A stretch of 64,000 nucleotides of DNA, from assembly GCF_013141915.1 (NCBI RefSeq), contig NZ_SROX01000018.1, positions 62,001-126,000 of the forward strand, written 5' to 3'. The stretch comes from Cupriavidus necator. GTDB lineage: Bacteria; Pseudomonadota; Gammaproteobacteria; Burkholderiales; Burkholderiaceae. The stretch's first letter is position 1, and each line of letters starts with the position of its first letter. Positions 8,817 to 19,066 of this stretch are shown here, piece by piece. Below the pieces are notes generated by a model that saw nothing but the letters and a program-made list of their open reading frames with translations, searched no databases and had not been told where the DNA came from. The translations under genes and the position numbers were made by a program.

Positions 8817-10070
8817 TTACGCCTGTTCCAGTTCGAAGGCCTTGTGCAGCGCGCGCACGGCCAGTTCCATGTACTTCTCGTCGATCAGCACCGAGATCTT
8901 GATTTCCGAGGTGGAGATCATCTGGATGTTGATGCCCTCTTCCGACAGCGTGCGGAACATCTTGCTGGCGATACCCACGTGCGAACGCATGCCCACGCCC
9001 ACCACCGACACCTTCGACACCTTCGGGTCGCCCGACACGCTGCCGGCACCGATGTGCGACTTCACGCCATCGTTCAGGATGGCCAGCGCGCGCTGATACT
9101 CACCGCGCGGCACGGTGAAGGTGAAGTCGGTCTTGCCGTCGACGGACTGGTTCTGAATGATCATGTCGACGTCGATATTGGCGTCGGCGACCGGGCCCAG
9201 GATCTGGTAGGCGATGCCGGGCTTGTCGGGCACGCCCAGGACGGTGATCTTGGCTTCGTCGCGGGCAAAGGCGATGCCGGAGATGACAGCGGCTTCCATG
9301 GTGGAGTCTTCTTCCTCAAAAGTGATCAGCGTGCCCGAGTGCATTTCCTGCTCGAGCGGCATAAGCGGGTCGGTCAGCGACGACAGCACGCGGGTCTTCA
9401 CGCGGTACTTGCCGGCGAACTCCACCGAGCGGATCTGCAGCACCTTGGAGCCGAGGCTGGCCATTTCCAGCATTTCCTCGAAGGTGATCTGGTCCAGGCG
9501 GCGGGCATCCTCGACCACGCGCGGATCGGTGGTGTAGACGCCGTCGACGTCGGTGTAGATCAGGCACTCGTCGGCCTCGATCGCGGCGGCGATGGCCACG
9601 GCCGAGGTGTCGGAGCCGCCGCGGCCCAGCGTGGTGATGTTGCCGTCGTCGTCGATGCCCTGGAAACCGGTGATCACGACCACGCGGCCTGCGTCGAGGT
9701 CGGCCAGGATGCGTTCGTCATCGATCGATTCGATGCGGGCCTTGGTATAGGACGAGTCGGTCTTCACCGGAACCTGCCAGCCGGTGTAGCTGACGGCGTC
9801 GATGTCCTCGCCATGCAGCGCAATCGCCAGCAGTGCCACGCTGGCCTGTTCGCCGGTGGAGGCGAGCATGTCCAGTTCACGCGGATTGGGCTGCGGCGAA
9901 ATTTCCTTGGCAAGTCCGAGCAGGCGATTGGTCTCGCCCGACATGGCCGAAGGCACCACGACTACGCGGTGACCGGCGCGGTGCCACTTGGCCACGCGCT
10001 TGGCGACATTCTTGATGCGTTCCGTGGAACCCATCGAAGTGCCGCCGTATTTGTGAACGATGAGAGCCAT
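8817..10070 (-). CDS. lysC: Aspartate kinase
   Basis: A 417-residue aspartokinase, making 4-phospho-L-aspartate at the head of lysine, threonine, methionine and diaminopimelate synthesis. The N-terminal amino-acid kinase domain opens with the signature VHKYGGTSMGS. Two C-terminal ACT domains (about 265-417, including VSVVGVGMRSHVGIA) give feedback control by lysine and/or threonine. The start at 10070 (MALIVHKYGG) is fixed by the family's N-terminus; an upstream in-frame ATG adds 15 unrelated residues. tilS lies 154 bp upstream on the same strand. A weak TTCGTG-17-CATAAT candidate promoter (10090-10118) lies in that gap, so lysC may be transcribed on its own. Confidence 0.97.
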   Translation of the reverse strand: MALIVHKYGGTSMGSTERIKNVAKRVAKWHRAGHRVVVVPSAMSGETNRLLGLAKEISPQPNPRELDMLASTGEQASVALLAIALHGEDIDAVSYTGWQVPVKTDSSYTKARIESIDDERILADLDAGRVVVITGFQGIDDDGNITTLGRGGSDTSAVAIAAAIEADECLIYTDVDGVYTTDPRVVEDARRLDQITFEEMLEMASLGSKVLQIRSVEFAGKYRVKTRVLSSLTDPLMPLEQEMHSGTLITFEEEDSTMEAAVISGIAFARDEAKITVLGVPDKPGIAYQILGPVADANIDVDMIIQNQSVDGKTDFTFTVPRGEYQRALAILNDGVKSHIGAGSVSGDPKVSKVSVVGVGMRSHVGIASKMFRTLSEEGINIQMISTSEIKISVLIDEKYMELAVRALHKAFELEQA

Positions 10071-10224
10071 CTTCTTGTCGACGCCAGCGATTATGCAAAG
10101 CCCTTGAAAATACACGAACCCGCCCGGTCAGGCAAGGCGCACGGAAGCTGCGCGCTGCACATCGATGTGATGCCGGCGGCTGGCGGCAGTCAGCGGCGGT
10201 GATGGGAGCGGCCGCGGACGCGTA

Positions 10225-11679
10225 TCAACGCGGCGGCCCCGGCACAGCCGGCGCCTGCGCCGCCCATGCCACGCGCCACCGCGGTGCCGGCGCGGCGTCC
10301 GGCCAGCGGCGATGCATGCCCAGGCCGGCGGCCAGCACCAGCGTATCGCCGGCCCACAGCAGCGGCAGCCAGGCCCGGCGCCAGGCCGGGATGCCGGCTT
10401 CCTGGCAGGCCTGCTTGAGCGCACGGGCGGGCCCGCCGGGGCGCAGCACGATGCGCTCGCCGCCGCTGCGGGCGGCCAGGCGCAGCGGCTGCCGCAGCAC
10501 GGCTTCGGGCACGCCGAAGGTGTCATCGCGGAAGAAATGCAGTTCGCCGCGCCAGGCGGGCACGACGATGCGGGCTTCGCCGCGCCAGTCCAGCGTCACG
10601 GGCGCCGGTGCCACCGCCGGCGGCGGCAGGCAGGCCAGCACGCGCTCGCGGAAGCGGCGCAGCACCAGGCCGTCATGCGCGATGGCCGGCTCGCCGCCGG
10701 CGTGCGCGACCAGTTGCTCGCGCATCGCCGCAAGGCGCGCGGTAGAGGGCGCGCGCACGCCGAGGTCGCGCAGCCAGTAGCGCAGCACCGCATCTGCCTG
10801 CCCTTCGGGCAACGCGCGCAGGCCGGCAAGGTCAAGCTCGGACAGCGTGTCGGCGTCGCGGCCGGCACGCACCAAGGTAGCCAGCGTGGTCGCGGCCAGT
10901 TGGTCGATCAGCGCGCCCGCCTGGGCAAGATGCGCGGCCGCCTGCACCACGTTGGCCGCCAGCGCCGGAAACGCCGCCTGCAGCGCCGGCAGTTGCGCGC
11001 GCAAGGCATTGCGCGCGTATCGATCGTCGGCATTGGACGGATCGTCGACCCATTGCAGCCCGTTGGCGGCGCAGTAAGCCTCGATGCCGGCGCGGGGCTC
11101 GTCCAGCCAGGGCCGCAGCAGCAGCACGCCGCTGTGCGCATCGAGCGGGCGCATGGCCGGCATGCCCGCCATGCCGGCCACGCCGGCGCCGCGGAACAGG
11201 CGCAGCAGCACGGTCTCGACCTGGTCGTCCTGGTGGTGCGCGAACAGCAGCAGGCGCGCGCCGCTGTCGGCGCACATTGCCGCCAGCGCGGCATAGCGCG
11301 CGCGGCGCGCGGCCGCTTCCACGCCCTCGCCCGCCGCCGGCAGCACCGACACGCGCCGCACGAAATAACCGACCTGCCACTGCGCGCACAGCGCGGCGCA
11401 GAAGCGGTCCCAGTCGTCGGCCTCGGCCTGCAGGCCGTGGTGGACGTGCAGCGCCACCACGCGGGCGCCCTCGCCCGCCTGGGCAGCCGCCACGCGCGCG
11501 GCATGCAGCAGCGCGACCGAGTCGCGCCCGCCCGACAGCGCCACCGCGACCGTCGCCGCAGCCGCCGTGGCGCCGCCAGAAACAACAAAGGCCGCACCGG
11601 CCTGGAGGGCCTGTGCGACCTTGTCGGTCAGCCGGGCGGACGGGTCAGTCCTGAACGCCGGTTTCCTTGAACTTGCCAT
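10225..11679 (-). CDS. tilS: tRNA(Ile)-lysidine synthase
   Basis: A 484-residue enzyme that converts C34 of the CAU-anticodon tRNA-Ile to lysidine using ATP and lysine, which is essential for reading AUA. The N-type PP-loop ATP pyrophosphatase motif SGGRDS lies at residues 49-54 inside VALSGGRDSVALLHA. The central TilS domain and the C-terminal substrate-binding domain follow at the normal length. A Met/Ala-rich insertion is present near MAGMPAMRP (about residue 175). The start at 11679 overlaps the last 35 bp of accA, so the two genes are translationally close; no strong ribosome site is seen. The accA-tilS-lysC order is common in Burkholderiaceae. Confidence 0.95.
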   Translation of the reverse strand: MASSRKPAFRTDPSARLTDKVAQALQAGAAFVVSGGATAAAATVAVALSGGRDSVALLHAARVAAAQAGEGARVVALHVHHGLQAEADDWDRFCAALCAQWQVGYFVRRVSVLPAAGEGVEAAARRARYAALAAMCADSGARLLLFAHHQDDQVETVLLRLFRGAGVAGMAGMPAMRPLDAHSGVLLLRPWLDEPRAGIEAYCAANGLQWVDDPSNADDRYARNALRAQLPALQAAFPALAANVVQAAAHLAQAGALIDQLAATTLATLVRAGRDADTLSELDLAGLRALPEGQADAVLRYWLRDLGVRAPSTARLAAMREQLVAHAGGEPAIAHDGLVLRRFRERVLACLPPPAVAPAPVTLDWRGEARIVVPAWRGELHFFRDDTFGVPEAVLRQPLRLAARSGGERIVLRPGGPARALKQACQEAGIPAWRRAWLPLLWAGDTLVLAAGLGMHRRWPDAAPAPRWRVAWAAQAPAVPGPPR

Positions 11680-12616
11680 AGGCCAGCAGGCGCTCGTAGC
11701 GGCGCGCCTGCAGCTCCTTCACGCTCATGCCCTGGAACTGGCGCAGCGACTCCGCCAGCGAGCGCTTGAGCATTGCCGCCATGCCCTTGTAGTCGCGGTG
11801 CGCGCCGCCCAGCGGCTCGCTCACGATCTTGTCGATCAGGCCCAGCGCCTTCAGCCGGTGCGCGGTCAGGCCCAGCGCCTCGGCGGCTTCGGGCGCCTTC
11901 TCGGCGGTCTTCCACAGGATCGAGGCGCAGCCTTCCGGCGAGATCACGGCGTAGGTGGCGAACTGCAGCATCTGCACCACGTCGCCGACGGCAATCGCCA
12001 GCGCGCCGCCCGAACCGCCCTCGCCGATGATGGTGGCGATCAGCGGCACCTTCAGGCCGGCCATCACATACAGGTTGTGGCCGATCGCCTCGGACTGCCC
12101 GCGCTCTTCGGCGTCGATGCCGGGGAATGCGCCCGGGGTGTCGACAAAGGTGAAGATCGGCAGGCCGAACTTGTCCGCCAGTTCCATCAGGCGCTTGGCC
12201 TTGCGGTAGCCCTCGGGCTTGGGCATGCCGAAATTGCGCAGGGCGCGTTCTTTGGTGTCGCGGCCCTTCTGGTGCCCGATCACCATGCACGACTGGCCAT
12301 TGAAGCGCGCCAGGCCGCCGATGATCGACAGGTCGTCGGCAAAGGTGCGGTCGCCGTGCAGTTCGTGGAAATCGGTAAAGATCTCGCGCACGTAGTCCAG
12401 CGTATAGGGACGCTGGGGATGGCGGGCGATTTGCGCAACCTGCCACGGGGTCAGGTTGGCGTAGATGTCCTTGGTCAGCTGCTGGCTCTTGCCGGCCAGC
12501 CGCGAAATCTCTTCGGAAATATCGACAGCCGAATCGTCCTGCACAAAGCGCAGTTCTTCGATCTTTGCCTCGAGTTCGGCAATGGGCTGCTCAAAATCCA
12601 GGAAGGTGGTTTTCAT
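11645..12616 (-). CDS. accA: Acetyl-CoA carboxylase carboxyltransferase subunit alpha
   Basis: A 323-residue alpha subunit of the carboxyltransferase that moves CO2 from biotin to acetyl-CoA, forming malonyl-CoA for fatty acid synthesis. It works as a heterotetramer with AccD (not in this window). The protein begins MKTTFLDFEQPIAELEAKIEELR, as E. coli AccA does, and contains the carboxyltransferase signatures GIDAEERGQSEAIG and IGEGGSGGALAI, with the C-terminal LGGAHRD motif. Its length matches the family. It is the first gene of accA-tilS; a TAGAAT -10-like element lies at 12649-12654 on the minus strand but without a convincing -35. Confidence 0.97.
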   Translation of the reverse strand: MKTTFLDFEQPIAELEAKIEELRFVQDDSAVDISEEISRLAGKSQQLTKDIYANLTPWQVAQIARHPQRPYTLDYVREIFTDFHELHGDRTFADDLSIIGGLARFNGQSCMVIGHQKGRDTKERALRNFGMPKPEGYRKAKRLMELADKFGLPIFTFVDTPGAFPGIDAEERGQSEAIGHNLYVMAGLKVPLIATIIGEGGSGGALAIAVGDVVQMLQFATYAVISPEGCASILWKTAEKAPEAAEALGLTAHRLKALGLIDKIVSEPLGGAHRDYKGMAAMLKRSLAESLRQFQGMSVKELQARRYERLLAYGKFKETGVQD

Positions 12617-12731
12617 AAAATCACACGTACCTGTCTGTGAAGGGGCGCATTCTACCGGAATTTGGCCGCTATCTTAGCGCCTCCCGTATGGCGCGGAATG
12701 CACCCGCGTTTAAATTCTGTGGTTGTGATGC

Positions 12732-13579
12732 TTAATACGTCACAGGCAACGGATCGAGACTGCGCCACATATACCACGTGGCCACGGTGCGCCAGGGCTC
12801 CCAGTTGGCCGCCACCTCGCGCGCCTCGCTGCGCGTGACCGGTTCGCCGCTGAAGTAATTGGCGGAGATGGCGTTGATCAGACCGACGTCGTCGAGCGGC
12901 AGCACGTTGGGCCGCATCAGGTTGAACATCAGGAACATCTCGGCGGTCCAGCGGCCGATACCGCGGATCTGCGTCAGCTCGGCGATGACAGCCTCATCAT
13001 CCATCTGCGCCCACTGCGCAACGTGCACGGTGCCAGCCTTGAAGTGCTCGGCCAGGTCGATCAGGTATTCCGCCTTGCGCTTGGACACGCCGCAGCCTGC
13101 CAGTTTTTCCGGGCCGGCGCGCAGGAACTGCGCTGGCGCCAGCCTGGGACAGACCGCGTGCAGCCGCTCCCACACCGACTGCGCGGCCTTGACCGAGATC
13201 TGCTGGCCCACCACTGCGCGCGCCAGCGTGACGAACGGGTCGCCGCGCGACACCAGGTGCGCAGGGCCGTAGGTCGGGATCATCTTGCGCAGGATACGGT
13301 CGCGCTTCATCAGGTCGGCGCACGCCTCATCCCAGTAGGCGGGGCGCACCGCGTCGACCACGGTCTCGACCGGCACTGGCACCGCTTGCGCCTCGGGCAG
13401 CACGGCCTTGGCGTTGCGCGCGGTCTTTGCCGCAAGCCGGGTGGCATCCTTGCTGGTGTCCTTGCCGTCCGGCAGCGGCGCCTCTTTGGCGCCGGCCTTG
13501 CCCGGCCGCGGGCCGGCCGTCTTCGCCCGACCGGCGGTGGCGGGCGGCGTGGCGGTGGCGGGCTTGCGCGCGGCAGCGT

Positions 13580-13583
<4 letters not shown>
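12732..13583 (-). CDS. DNA-3-methyladenine glycosylase II, AlkA type
   Basis: A helix-hairpin-helix GPD base-excision glycosylase that removes alkylated purines from DNA. The catalytic half (about residues 85-283) contains the HhH motif IRGIGRWTAEMFLMF followed by the conserved catalytic Asp in LPLDDVG. The first 70-80 residues are low-complexity Ala/Lys/Pro sequence not found in compact AlkA proteins and are probably a flexible DNA-binding tail. I choose a TTG start at 13583: a perfect GGAGG lies five bases before it, and the start overlaps the cysS stop as TTGA. The alternative GTG at 13595 has no ribosome site. It is translationally coupled to cysS. Confidence 0.85.
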
Positions 13584-14968
<1,385 letters not shown>

Positions 14969-15232
14969 GAAACGAAGTGAGTGATGAGAGGAGTCTGCCG
15001 GGTTCGCCGGCAGGCAGCGCGGGCCGTGCCGCCGGCGCGAACGCCACTGGCGCAATGCTGTCGCGCCCCATATCTTACCGGAAGGCGCCGCGCGAGTCGG
15101 GCCCGCGGGCCAGCCGGCTTGCGCGCGCGCAGCCCCGCCTGCAGGCCACGCATCGAGACCGCCGCGGCATCGCCTTCGTGCCGCACTTGCCGCTTTGCTA
15201 GAATGCCGCGGAGTATAACGGACCCGTCCTCA

Positions 15233-15946
15233 ATGAGCCTGCCGCTGCCCTCCCCGTTTTTCGCCGTCTCCGCTGCGCGCGTGCGCCGGCGCCGACCTCG
15301 CACCGTACTGCCGCTGCTGGCCCTGGCCGCGGCGCTGGCAGGCCCCGCGTCCGCGCAGAACGGCCCGCTGTCGCTGGCAGTGCCGACCTCGCCGGTGGGC
15401 GGCGTCCAGTCGACCGACCCGGGCATGGGCGAAGCCCAGCAGGCCGCCAACGCGCGCCGCTATGAGGACGCCATCAAGGGCTTTGACCGCGTGCTGGCCA
15501 CCAATCCGCGCAATGCCCAGGCCCGCTTCCAGCGCGCCTGGGCGCTGGCCCAGGCCGGCCGCGAGGATGACGCGATCCAGGCCTTTGCCGAGATGGCGCA
15601 GGACTTTCCCGAGCTGCCCGAGCCGCACAACAACCTGGCGCTGCTCTATGCCAAGCGCGGCGACCTGAAGCGCGCGGAGGCCGAATTGCTGCTCGCCACC
15701 CAGGTCAAGCCCGCCTTTGCCGTGGGCTACACCAATCTGGGCGACGTCTACCGCCGCCTGGCCGAGCAGGCCTACACCGAAGCGCTGCGCCGCAATCCAG
15801 GCGATGCCCGCGCCAGTGCCGGACTGCGCCAGCTGGCCCCGGCGTCCACAGTGGCAGTGCCACCGAAGCCGGCACCGGCGGCCACAGGCCGCAAGGCGGG
15901 GCCGGCCGGGCGCCAGTCTCCTGCCAGCGCCCCTGCGGCGAACTGA
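15233..15946 (+). CDS. Exported tetratricopeptide-repeat protein
   Basis: A 237-residue protein with an Arg-rich start and a hydrophobic core ending AGPASAQ near residue 42, a typical Sec signal peptide, so it is periplasmic. About three to four TPR units cover residues 65-185 (for example RYEDAIKGFDRVLATNPRNAQARFQ in two halves, and LPEPHNNLALLYAKRGDLKRAEAEL in two halves). A low-complexity Pro/Ala tail ends the protein. The ATG at 15233 is preferred to an in-frame ATG at 15203, because a TAGAAT element at about 15199-15204 looks like the -10 box and would leave the earlier ATG untranscribed. It is followed by two cyclophilins and lpxH on the same strand. It is probably an adaptor for envelope proteins; no specific partner can be named. 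Confidence 0.8.
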   Translation: MSLPLPSPFFAVSAARVRRRRPRTVLPLLALAAALAGPASAQNGPLSLAVPTSPVGGVQSTDPGMGEAQQAANARRYEDAIKGFDRVLATNPRNAQARFQRAWALAQAGREDDAIQAFAEMAQDFPELPEPHNNLALLYAKRGDLKRAEAELLLATQVKPAFAVGYTNLGDVYRRLAEQAYTEALRRNPGDARASAGLRQLAPASTVAVPPKPAPAATGRKAGPAGRQSPASAPAAN

Positions 15947-16015
15947 CAACCTGCATCCGCATGGCCCGGCGCCTACGCCGGGCCGTGTCCATCCCGACTT
16001 ACCGGAGTTCCATTC

Positions 16016-16600
16016 ATGATCCGTTCCCGTCGCATCCTCCTGGCCGGCCTGACCGCCGGCGCCCTGGCGTTGACCTCGTTCAGCGCGCTGGCGCAGCAGA
16101 AGGCCGCCGAGCGCGTCCAGTTCGTCACCAGCGCCGGCAAGTTCACGGTCGAGCTCTATCCCGACGCCGCGCCCAAGACCGTCGCGAACTTCCTGGAATA
16201 TGTGAAGAGCGGCTTCTACAGTGGCACCATCTTCCACCGTGTGATCAACGGCTTCATGGTGCAGGGCGGCGGCTTTGACCGCGACATGAAGGAAAAGCCG
16301 ACGCGCGCGCCGATCCCGCTGGAAGCCCGCAACGGCCTGAAGAACAAGGCCGGCACGGTGGCCATGGCGCGCACCAGCAACCCGGATTCGGCCACCGCGC
16401 AGTTCTTCGTCAATGTGGTGGATAATCCGAATCTCGACTATCCGCAGCCGGACGGCAATGGCTATGCCGTCTTCGGCAAGGTGGTGGAAGGCATGGACAC
16501 GATCGACAAGATCAAGACCGTGCCGACCACGGCCTACGGGCCCATGCGCAATGTGCCGGCCGCGCCGATCGTGATCGAGTCGGCCACCGTCGTCAAATAA
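16016..16600 (+). CDS. ppiA: Periplasmic peptidyl-prolyl cis-trans isomerase, cyclophilin type
   Basis: A 194-residue cyclophilin with a clear signal peptide (basic MIRSRR, hydrophobic core, cleavage after ALA near residue 27), so it folds proteins in the periplasm. The active site is intact: FHRVINGFMVQGGGFD with the catalytic arginine of FHR, and SATAQFFVNVVDN. The sequence is shaped like E. coli PpiA. ppiB follows after 22 bp. The two share most of their core and look like an ancient tandem duplication in which one copy gained an export signal. Confidence 0.93.
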   Translation: MIRSRRILLAGLTAGALALTSFSALAQQKAAERVQFVTSAGKFTVELYPDAAPKTVANFLEYVKSGFYSGTIFHRVINGFMVQGGGFDRDMKEKPTRAPIPLEARNGLKNKAGTVAMARTSNPDSATAQFFVNVVDNPNLDYPQPDGNGYAVFGKVVEGMDTIDKIKTVPTTAYGPMRNVPAAPIVIESATVVK

Positions 16601-16622
16601 TTACCGAACAGAGGAAACCGCC

Positions 16623-17123
16623 ATGTCCAAGGTACAGCTCCAGACCAACAAGGGTGTGATCACCCTGGAACTCGACGCCGAGAAGGCCCCGAAATCGGTG
16701 GAGAACTTCCTGTCGTATGTCCGCAAGGGTCATTACGACAACACCATCTTCCACCGCGTGATCAAGAACTTCATGATCCAGGGCGGCGGCTTCGAGCCCG
16801 GCATGAAGCAGAAAGACACCGATGCCCCGATCGAAAACGAAGCCGGCAACGGCCTGAAGAATGACCGCTACACCGTGGCGATGGCGCGCACCAATGCGCC
16901 GCACTCGGCCACCGCGCAGTTCTTCATCAACGTGGTCGACAACGACTTCCTCAACTTCTCGTCGCCCACCCCGCAGGGCTTCGGCTATGCCGTGTTCGGC
17001 AAGGTGGTCGACGGCACCGACGTGGTCGAGCAGATCAAGGGCGTGCGCACCGGCAGTTCGGGCTTCCACCAGGACGTGCCGCTGGAAGACGTGGTGATCG
17101 AGAAGGCCGTCGTCGTCGAGTAA
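16623..17123 (+). CDS. ppiB: Cytoplasmic peptidyl-prolyl cis-trans isomerase B, cyclophilin type
   Basis: A 166-residue cyclophilin without signal peptide, matching the length of E. coli PpiB. It contains the catalytic FHRVIKNFMIQGGGFEPG segment and the SATAQFFINVVDNDFLNF segment. It catalyses proline isomerisation in the cytoplasm. A ribosome site (GAGGAAACCGCC) lies directly upstream of the ATG. It is the third gene of the TPR-ppiA-ppiB-lpxH run. Confidence 0.95.
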   Translation: MSKVQLQTNKGVITLELDAEKAPKSVENFLSYVRKGHYDNTIFHRVIKNFMIQGGGFEPGMKQKDTDAPIENEAGNGLKNDRYTVAMARTNAPHSATAQFFINVVDNDFLNFSSPTPQGFGYAVFGKVVDGTDVVEQIKGVRTGSSGFHQDVPLEDVVIEKAVVVE

Positions 17124-17188
17124 GCCATGCCTGCCGATTGCGGTGCCGTGCGCGCCCGCGTGCCGGCCTTTTTCTCCCGACACCACGC

Positions 17189-17986
17189 ATGACCGCAATC
17201 TCCCACACGCCGGTGGCCGGTCCCCTCGAGGTACAGGCGCCGGCGTGGTTCATTTCAGACCTGCATCTCACGCCCGGCATGCCGCGCACGCTGGCGGCCT
17301 TCGAGCGCACCCTCGAACGCGCCGCCGCGCACGCGCGCACGCTGTTCATCCTGGGCGACTTCTTTGAATTCTGGGTCGGCGACGAAGAAACCGATGCGCC
17401 GTTCGCGCAACGCGTGGCGCTCGCACTGCGCGCACTGGCCGCGCGCGGCGTGGCGGTGTACCTGATGCACGGCAATCGCGACTTCCTGCTGGGCCGGCGC
17501 TTTGCCGGCGCCGCCGGCGCCACGCTGCTGCCCGACCCCACCGTCATCGATTGCGCCGGCCAGCGCGTCGTGCTGAGCCACGGCGACATGCTGTGCATCG
17601 ACGACGAACGCTACAACCGGTTTCGGCGCTGGACCCGCAAGCGCTGGGTGCAGCGCGTGTTCCTGGCGCTGCCGCTGCGGGCACGCCTGGCGGTAGCCCG
17701 CAAGTTGCGCGCGGACAGCGAAGGCAACCGTGCCAGGCAGCGCAGTGCGGGCGCGGCGGTACCGGTGATCTATGGTGATGTGGCGCCCGCGGCGGCGGCA
17801 GAGTTGCTCGGCGCCGCCGGCGCTTCGCTGCTGGTCCATGGCCATACCCATCGCCCCGCCCGTCATGAAGACGCCGCGGGGGTGCGCTGGGTGCTGACCG
17901 ACTGGGACCTGGATGGCGCCCATCCGCGCGCCGCGGTGCTGCAACTGGATCACGACGGCTTCCGGCTGCTGCCGCAGACGGACTGA
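17189..17986 (+). CDS. lpxH: UDP-2,3-diacylglucosamine diphosphatase
   Basis: A 265-residue calcineurin-like phosphoesterase that hydrolyses UDP-2,3-diacylglucosamine to lipid X, the fourth step of lipid A synthesis, at the inner face of the inner membrane. All metal motifs are present: SDLHL (D24, H26), LGDFFEFWVGDE, MHGNRDFLLG, LSHGDM and HGHTHRPA. The start at 17189 was chosen because it lies closest to the conserved beginning; the frame opens 17 codons earlier but that stretch is not conserved. It converges with cysE, ending 31 bp from its stop. Confidence 0.95.
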   Translation: MTAISHTPVAGPLEVQAPAWFISDLHLTPGMPRTLAAFERTLERAAAHARTLFILGDFFEFWVGDEETDAPFAQRVALALRALAARGVAVYLMHGNRDFLLGRRFAGAAGATLLPDPTVIDCAGQRVVLSHGDMLCIDDERYNRFRRWTRKRWVQRVFLALPLRARLAVARKLRADSEGNRARQRSAGAAVPVIYGDVAPAAAAELLGAAGASLLVHGHTHRPARHEDAAGVRWVLTDWDLDGAHPRAAVLQLDHDGFRLLPQTD

Positions 17987-18017
17987 GCCGGCGCTGCCGC
18001 CGCGCTGCGCCCCGTCC

Positions 18018-18761
18018 TTACTTCATCAGCTTGCGCAGCTCGCTCGCATCGAACGGGTCGTTCGGCGTGTTCTCCAGGTGTTCGCCAAGCCGGTCGAGCG
18101 CGGCCAGCACGGCCTCGATGCGGTCATGCTGGAGCGCGGCATTGTCGATCAGGCCCTTGAGCGCCAGCGATACCGGGTCATCCGCGTTCGGCGTAATGCC
18201 GTAGGCGGAGAACTCCTGCCGGGCGCCCTGCTGCACTGACGGCGCGTCCGGCAGGATGATGCGGGCCGGAATGCCGACGGCGGTCGCGCCCGGCGGCACC
18301 GGCTTGAGCACCACCGCGTTGGAGCCCACGCGCGCGCCGTCGCCCACCTCGAATCCGCCCAGCACCTTGGCGCCCGCGCTGACCACCACGCCGACGCCCA
18401 GGGTCGGATGCCGCTTCTGGCCCTTGTACAGCGACGTGCCGCCCAGCGTCACGCCCTGGTAGATGGTGCAGTCGTCGCCGATCTGTGCGGTCTCGCCGAT
18501 CACCACGCCCATGCCGTGGTCGATGAACACGCGCCGGCCCAACGTTGCCGCCGGATGGATCTCGATGCCGGTGAAAAAGCGCGACCAGTGCGAAATCCAG
18601 CGGCCCAGCCAGTGCACGCCCGCGCGCCAGCACGCGTGCGCCAGCCGGTGCAACAGCACCGCATGCAAGCCCGGATAACAGGTCAGGACTTCCAGGCGGC
18701 TGCGCGCGGCGGGATCGCGCAGCATGATCGTGTCGATATCTTCCTTCAGGCGAGAGAACAT
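18018..18761 (-). CDS. cysE: Serine O-acetyltransferase
   Basis: A 247-residue enzyme making O-acetyl-L-serine from serine and acetyl-CoA, the committed step of cysteine synthesis. The left-handed beta-helix of hexapeptide repeats is seen from about residue 65 to 170, including IHPAATLGRRVFIDHGMGVVIGE (in two halves) with the catalytic His of DHGMGVVIGET. The start at 18761 (MFSRLKEDID) is the family start; an in-frame ATG 13 codons earlier is not conserved. The C-terminus extends beyond the helix with an acidic helical tail. Feedback inhibition by cysteine is a family property. Confidence 0.95.
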   Translation of the reverse strand: MFSRLKEDIDTIMLRDPAARSRLEVLTCYPGLHAVLLHRLAHACWRAGVHWLGRWISHWSRFFTGIEIHPAATLGRRVFIDHGMGVVIGETAQIGDDCTIYQGVTLGGTSLYKGQKRHPTLGVGVVVSAGAKVLGGFEVGDGARVGSNAVVLKPVPPGATAVGIPARIILPDAPSVQQGARQEFSAYGITPNADDPVSLALKGLIDNAALQHDRIEAVLAALDRLGEHLENTPNDPFDASELRKLMK

Positions 18762-19066
18762 CTTGGTCGTGTCGTGGTGCCGCGCCGTGCGCCGCGCCAC
18801 GCGGGCCAGGGCCCGGGGCAGGGTCGCCGGCGAGGTCGGGGGCCGGTGAAGACAGGATCAGGAGTGTAAGTGATTTACCGGCCCGCCTTGCGGCGCCGGC
18901 ATTTGGCCCCTGATCCGCCAGGGACATTGCTTCGATGCCCCGATCAACATCGACCAGGCATGCGCCAACCCGCGGCGACAGGGCCCCCGGCCGCGCCGCA
19001 TCGGCATGCGCCAGCCTGGTCCCACATCGCATCAGTACGGGTTGCTGCCACAGTCCTTTGCTCCTG
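18762..19066. other. Gene-free stretch between trmJ and cysE
   Basis: These 305 bases lie between the trmJ stop and the cysE start, both on the minus strand. They should carry the cysE promoter. I see no convincing -35/-10 pair, no hairpin with a T run and no coding sequence with family resemblance. All open frames here are GC-driven shadows. Confidence 0.5.

Noticed and set aside
16016..17123. Recent duplication of ppiA and ppiB
   Set aside because: The two share fold and active-site blocks but differ too widely outside them, and both types occur throughout proteobacteria, so the duplication is old.
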